Shown here piece after piece: positions 7,531 to 10,585 of a DNA stretch of 10,585 bases. The notes beneath the pieces were generated by a model. It ran no database searches. It had not been told where the DNA came from and saw only the letters and a list, made by a program, of their open reading frames with translations. A program made the position numbers and the translations under genes. Position 1 is the stretch's first letter; every line of letters starts with the position of its first letter. Location: contig JADDQX010000047.1 in NCBI GenBank assembly GCA_016781115.1, positions 1-10,585 of the forward strand, given 5' to 3'. Origin of the DNA: Actinomycetota bacterium. GTDB taxonomy: Bacteria > Actinomycetota > CADDZG01 > WHSQ01.

Positions 7531-8304
7531 CTAACCGAACTTCTGGGGGACGATGGCGAAGTACAACGCCGTGAGGACGAAGTTCACGAAGAAGATGAGC
7601 ATGAAGGTGACGACCACCGCGCGGTTCACCGCGTCCCCTACACCCTTGGGTCCGCCCTTCGCGTAGAAGCCGAAGTAGCAGGCAACCATGGCCGCTATCA
7701 ACCCGAAGATGCCAGCTTTCCCGATGGCGACGATGAGGTCCGCGGTTTGAGCGAGCAGCGAGAACGAGGCGAGATACGCGCCCGGCGTACCTCCTTGGAT
7801 CACGACGTTGAAGAAGTAGCCGCCCGCGATGCCGGCGACGGAGACGAAGCCGTCTAGGAGCATCGCCACGAACACGGCAGCCCAGATCCGGGGGACGACG
7901 AGCGTCTTGATCGGATTGACCGCGAGCACCTCCATGGCGCTGATCTCATCGCGGATCTTGCGGCTGCCGATGTCGGCGCACATCGCGGAGCCGCCTGCGC
8001 CCGAGATCAGCAGCGCGGCGACGATCGGCGCCGCCTCGCGCACCACCGCCAGAACCATCGCGGCCCCCGTCTGGGACTCCGCCCCCAGCTGACGGGCTAC
8101 GTTTCCGACCTGTAGCGCGATCGTCGCCCCGAAGGCGATCGAGACGAGCACCGCGGGGAACATCGACACGCTGGCGATGAACCAGGACTGCCTGATGAAG
8201 TCGCGCCACGGAACGGGCCGTCGCGGCATGAGCCGGAAGGCCTCGAGGGTGATGGCGAACATGTTGCCGGTCTCGACGACGAGCGTCCGGGCTGCTCCGG
8301 CCAT
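7531..8304 (-). CDS. yrbEA: YrbE/MlaE-type permease, first subunit (YrbEA)
   Basis: Integral membrane permease, 257 residues, MlaE superfamily, partner of YrbEB. The ATG at 8304 overlaps the ATPase stop by one base (TAATG), and AGGAGG lies 11 bases upstream. The amphipathic N-terminus (about 15-40) is followed by hydrophobic segments near 43-65, 80-105, 133-165, 185-213 and 228-252. The ATPase-coupling loop is seen at 107-131 with AMCADIGSRKIRDEISAMEV followed by LAVNP. GFYAKGGPKGVG (212-223) precedes the last helix. The two YrbE proteins share these motifs but are clearly different sequences, as in other actinobacterial mce operons where A and B form a heterodimer. No sign of truncation. Confidence 0.96.
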   Translation of the reverse strand: MAGAARTLVVETGNMFAITLEAFRLMPRRPVPWRDFIRQSWFIASVSMFPAVLVSIAFGATIALQVGNVARQLGAESQTGAAMVLAVVREAAPIVAALLISGAGGSAMCADIGSRKIRDEISAMEVLAVNPIKTLVVPRIWAAVFVAMLLDGFVSVAGIAGGYFFNVVIQGGTPGAYLASFSLLAQTADLIVAIGKAGIFGLIAAMVACYFGFYAKGGPKGVGDAVNRAVVVTFMLIFFVNFVLTALYFAIVPQKFG

Positions 8305-9284
8305 TAGAGGCTCTTCCTCCTCGGGGCGGACCCGTAGGAGGTTTTCGCCCGCTGCGTCTCGAAGTCGGCGTCTTCGTCCTCGCGGTCGCGGATCTCGGTC
8401 TCGCCGTCACCACGAGCGCCGGCGTCCCGCTCCATCTCCTCGGTCTCCTCGGCGGTCATCCCGCGGCTGCTCTTCACCTCAGAAGGGCTGCGGGTGGCAT
8501 CGCCCGTCTTGGTCGAGTCCTTCTCCTCGGACATCCCGATCGGACCTTCGGTGTCGCCTGACAGGAACTGACGAACGACGGGGATGTCGGAGGTGAACAT
8601 CTCGCGGGCGGGGCCGAACTTCACGAGGTTCCTGCGGTAGAGCATCCCGATGAAGTCCGCGACCTGCTTCGCCGTGGCGATGTCGTGGGTGACCACGATG
8701 AAGGTCGCGCCCAGCTGCTTGTTCAGGTCCATGGTGAGCACGTTCAAGAAGGCGGTTCGTACGGGATCGAGGCCCGAGTCGGGCTCGTCGAACAGGACGA
8801 TCTGTGGGTCGAGGACGAGAGCCCGGGCGAGTCCCGCCCGCTTCTTCATCCCGCCGGAGATCTCACCGGGAAGCTTCTTCTCGGCCCCCGTGAGGCCGAC
8901 CATCGAGAGCTTCTCCTCGACGATCGACTTCACCTCGCTCTCTCTCTTCTTTGTGTGCTGGCGCAGAGGGAAGGCGACGTTGTCGAAGATGTTCATCGAC
9001 CCGAACAGCGCGCCGTCCTGGAACAGGACACCGAATTTGCGCCGGACCTCGTAGAGCTCTTTCTCGTTCAGTGCGGGGACGTTCTTGTTGCCGATCCAGA
9101 TCTCCCCGCGGTCGGGCTTCAGGAGGCCGACCAGGTGCTTGAGGAACACGCTCTTGCCGGTCCCTGAGGGGCCCAGCATCAGGGTGATCTTCCCCTGCGG
9201 GATGTCGCAGGTGATGTCCTCGAGAACGGTTTGAGGGCCGAACGACTTCGTCAGGCCTTTGATACTGATCTCTACTTCAGGCAT
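8304..9284 (-). CDS. ABC transporter ATPase of the MCE system (MceG/Mkl/MlaF-like)
   Basis: Cytoplasmic ATPase that should drive the YrbE permease pair; 326 residues from the ATG at 9284. I prefer this start because it directly precedes PEVEISIKGLTKSFG and follows a G-rich stretch. An in-frame GTG at 9329 would add 15 unconserved residues and has no ribosome site. All ABC motifs are intact: Walker A GPSGTGKS (38-45), Q-loop Gln89 in LFQDGALFG, signature SGGMKKR (143-149), Walker B IVLFDEPDSGLDP (162-174) and switch His200 (VVTHDIA). The SGGMKKR form is typical of MlaF/Mkl ATPases. From about 250 to the end there is a roughly 75-residue, highly charged, probably disordered tail ending in APRRKSL. 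It is first in the operon, and its TAA overlaps the yrbEA ATG. Confidence 0.97.
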   Translation of the reverse strand: MPEVEISIKGLTKSFGPQTVLEDITCDIPQGKITLMLGPSGTGKSVFLKHLVGLLKPDRGEIWIGNKNVPALNEKELYEVRRKFGVLFQDGALFGSMNIFDNVAFPLRQHTKKRESEVKSIVEEKLSMVGLTGAEKKLPGEISGGMKKRAGLARALVLDPQIVLFDEPDSGLDPVRTAFLNVLTMDLNKQLGATFIVVTHDIATAKQVADFIGMLYRRNLVKFGPAREMFTSDIPVVRQFLSGDTEGPIGMSEEKDSTKTGDATRSPSEVKSSRGMTAEETEEMERDAGARGDGETEIRDREDEDADFETQRAKTSYGSAPRRKSL

Positions 9285-9311
9285 CCATCCCCCACCCAAG
9301 GTTCTTCGGGT

Positions 9312-9339
9312 AAGACCTCCCCCAGACACACGAGGTCTT
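9312..9339. promoter_or_regulatory. Perfect 8-base inverted repeat in the divergent region, possible operator
   Basis: AAGACCTC (9312-9319) and GAGGTCTT (9332-9339) are exact reverse complements separated by 12 bases. The site lies 27 bases upstream of the chosen ATPase start and about 100 bases upstream of the dehydrogenase start. It could be an operator for a TetR- or GntR-type regulator of lipid uptake, or a hairpin in the 5' leader of the mce mRNA. No regulator gene is in the window, so the reader of the site is unknown. Confidence 0.4.
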
Positions 9340-9426
9340 GTGGACGGGAAGCGTACTCCTCCCGGTGGGCGTAATCGTTCGCCGCACCAGGGTGTGTCTC
9401 CTTCTACTTGCCTTGGTGGGCGCCGC

Positions 9427-9432
9427 TATAGT
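9427..9432 (+). promoter_or_regulatory. Probable -10 box of the acyl-CoA dehydrogenase gene (leaderless)
   Basis: TATAGT fits the actinobacterial TANNNT -10 consensus. It ends 8 bases before the ATG at 9441, so transcription would begin at or within a base or two of the start codon. No Shine-Dalgarno lies between them. The TAG inside the box is an in-frame stop, which rules out an upstream start. I see no convincing -35 element at 16-19 bases' distance. Confidence 0.5.
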
Positions 9433-9440
9433 GCCGCGCG

Positions 9441-10585
9441 ATGGACTTCCGCGACACACCCGAAGAGGCCGCGTTCCGCGGCGAGCTCAGAGCGTGGTTC
9501 GAGTCGAACCTGCCGGAGGGCTGGAAGGATCGGGGGCCAGCCCGCGGGCGAACCGAGGAAGAGATCTCGCGCGAGTGGTCGAAGCGTCTGTACGACGCCG
9601 GCTACGCGGGCCTCACCTGGCCGAAGGAGTACGGCGGGGCGGGCGCGCCCTACACCCACCAAGCCATCTTCCTCGAGGAGAGCGCACGAGCGGAGACGCC
9701 GGAGCACATCGGCGTCATCGGCCTCGGCATGGCGGGGCCGACGATCATCGCCCACGGCACCGACGAGCAGAAGAGCGCCCACCTCGGAAAGATCCTCTCG
9801 GGGGAAGAGGTGTGGTGCCAGGGCTTCTCGGAGCCGGGGTCCGGCTCTGACCTTGCCTCGCTGAGGACGAGGGCGGAGACGGACGGCGACGACTACATCG
9901 TCAACGGCCAGAAGGTGTGGTCGAGCTTCGCTCACATCGCCGACTACTGCATCTTGCTCGTCCGCACCGATGCTCAGGCGGTGAAGCACCGCGGCATCAC
10001 CTATCTGCTGGTCGACATGCATTCACCCGGGGTGGACGTGAGGCCCCTGAAGCAGATCACCGGCGACCCCGAGTTCAACGAGATCTTCTTCTCCGACGTG
10101 CGGGTGCCCAGGAAGAACATCCTCGGCAAAGAGAACGAGGGCTGGAACGTGGCGATGACGACGCTGCTGCACGAGCGCGGCACCCTGGGCTTCGCGCTCA
10201 CCGCGCGGCTCGAGGTGCTGATGCGCAAGCTGATAGCGCTGGCGAGAGAGACCATGAGCAACGGGTCGACCGCGGCGGAGGATCCGTTGCTCCGCGACCG
10301 GCTCGCGCGCCAGTGGGTCGAGCTCCAGGCTCTGAAGTTCACGAACTACCGCGCGCTGACCTCGTTGGTGAAGACGGGCATCCCCGGCCCCGAGGGGTCG
10401 ATCGCGAAGCTGCATTGGTCGGAGTCCAACCAGCGACTGACCAAGCTCGCTCTCGAGGTGATGGGGCCCTCCGCGCAGCTCGACGGCGACGAGGGTGTGT
10501 GGGAGGGCTTCTGGCAGTACCAGCAGCTGAGAAGCCGCGGCAACACGATCGAGGCCGGCACCTCCGAGATCTTGCGCAACATCAT
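9441..10585 (+). CDS. Acyl-CoA dehydrogenase (FadE-like), C-terminal end outside window
   Basis: FAD-dependent enzyme that introduces the alpha-beta double bond in an acyl-CoA, the first step of beta-oxidation; cytoplasmic. 381 residues are visible. By family length only about 10-20 should be missing. The ATG at 9441 is the first start after an in-frame TAG at 9429. Residues 1-120 form the N-terminal helical domain (WPKEYGGAG, 60-68). The FAD/substrate motif CQGFSEPGSGSDLASL is at 126-141, the middle beta domain at about 125-228, and the C-terminal helical domain from about 232. The late motif IEAGTSEILRN (370-380) has Ala372 where medium-chain enzymes have the catalytic Glu. Glu245 in LLHERG sits where isovaleryl-CoA and long-chain dehydrogenases carry it. 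Transcribed away from the mce operon. Its substrate (fatty acyl, branched or sterol side chain) cannot be decided from sequence. Confidence 0.96.
   Translation, partial: MDFRDTPEEAAFRGELRAWFESNLPEGWKDRGPARGRTEEEISREWSKRLYDAGYAGLTWPKEYGGAGAPYTHQAIFLEESARAETPEHIGVIGLGMAGPTIIAHGTDEQKSAHLGKILSGEEVWCQGFSEPGSGSDLASLRTRAETDGDDYIVNGQKVWSSFAHIADYCILLVRTDAQAVKHRGITYLLVDMHSPGVDVRPLKQITGDPEFNEIFFSDVRVPRKNILGKENEGWNVAMTTLLHERGTLGFALTARLEVLMRKLIALARETMSNGSTAAEDPLLRDRLARQWVELQALKFTNYRALTSLVKTGIPGPEGSIAKLHWSESNQRLTKLALEVMGPSAQLDGDEGVWEGFWQYQQLRSRGNTIEAGTSEILRNI

Noticed and set aside
7009..7857. 282-codon plus-strand frame opposite the YrbE genes
   Set aside because: Shadow of two conserved membrane proteins. 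The translated product changes from Ala/Ser-rich to charged without any domain pattern.
1..9284. Reading the mce genes as virulence (mammalian cell entry) factors
   Set aside because: The name is historical. The family functions as lipid transporters and is widespread in free-living actinobacteria; nothing here indicates a pathogen.
9285..9329. N-terminal extension of the ATPase from a GTG at 9329
   Set aside because: The added 15 residues are Gly/Arg-rich and the GTG lacks a ribosome site. It would also place the coding start inside the inverted repeat.
9426..9431. TATAGC on the minus strand as the mce operon -10 box, back-to-back with the dehydrogenase box
   Set aside because: The final base does not fit TANNNT and no -35 is visible. 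The start of the mce transcript cannot be placed from sequence alone.
9277..9459. Short 60-codon minus-strand frame in the divergent region that ends just inside the ATPase start, possible leader peptide
   Set aside because: It overlaps the dehydrogenase start, has no domain, and includes the inverted repeat. An internal GTG preceded by AAGGAG could give a 36-codon leader, but nothing else supports translation.
1..10585. tRNA, rRNA, CRISPR, insertion sequence or phage remnants, or a novel defence system
   Set aside because: No cloverleaf-like segment, repeat array, transposase or terminal repeats seen; the window is almost fully taken up by the mce operon and the dehydrogenase.

Overview
The window holds one side of a classical actinobacterial mce (MCE-family lipid importer) operon, with an acyl-CoA dehydrogenase gene transcribed divergently from its head. 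The DNA is GC-rich and densely packed with few non-coding bases. The gene set (ATPase, two YrbE permeases, six different MCE proteins in a row, the fifth a lipoprotein) is the arrangement of Actinomycetota. Proteobacterial Mla systems normally have one MCE protein. Genus or class cannot be read from the sequence. Nothing here points specifically to Mycobacterium, and an ATPase gene at the head of the operon differs from the unlinked mkl/mceG of mycobacteria.

Layout: on the minus strand, read from right to left, are the MceG/Mkl-type ATPase (9284-8304), YrbE permease A (8304-7531), YrbE permease B (7523-6672), and six MCE proteins of classes A to F: A 6708-5536, B 5539-4541, C 4544-3549, D 3552-2083, E 2086-1004, F 1007 to the left edge (3' end missing). 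All five junctions between MCE genes are 4-base overlaps in which the start codon (GTG or ATG) shares bases with the preceding TGA. This makes a single translationally coupled transcript very likely. On the plus strand an acyl-CoA dehydrogenase starts at 9441 and runs off the right edge with only its last few residues missing. The 156-base divergent region (9285-9440) contains a perfect 8-base inverted repeat and a TATAGT -10 box so close to the dehydrogenase ATG that a leaderless mRNA is likely.

How it works together (family knowledge plus inference): the six MCE proteins are each anchored at the N-terminus by a membrane helix or lipid. They should form a hetero-hexameric MCE ring and a long helical tube across the cell envelope. 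The YrbE pair forms the inner-membrane permease and the ATPase powers it. The likely cargo is a hydrophobic lipid (fatty acid, sterol or phospholipid). The divergent acyl-CoA dehydrogenase would fit degradation of the acyl or side-chain part of that cargo. The actual substrate cannot be read from sequence.

I found no RNA gene, mobile element, CRISPR array or unknown multi-gene system. The window is a well-known system type. The points of interest are details: the mceA start, cysteine pairs near the C-termini, a DxDxDG motif in MceE, the charged ATPase tail, the displaced catalytic Glu of the dehydrogenase, and the shared regulatory region.
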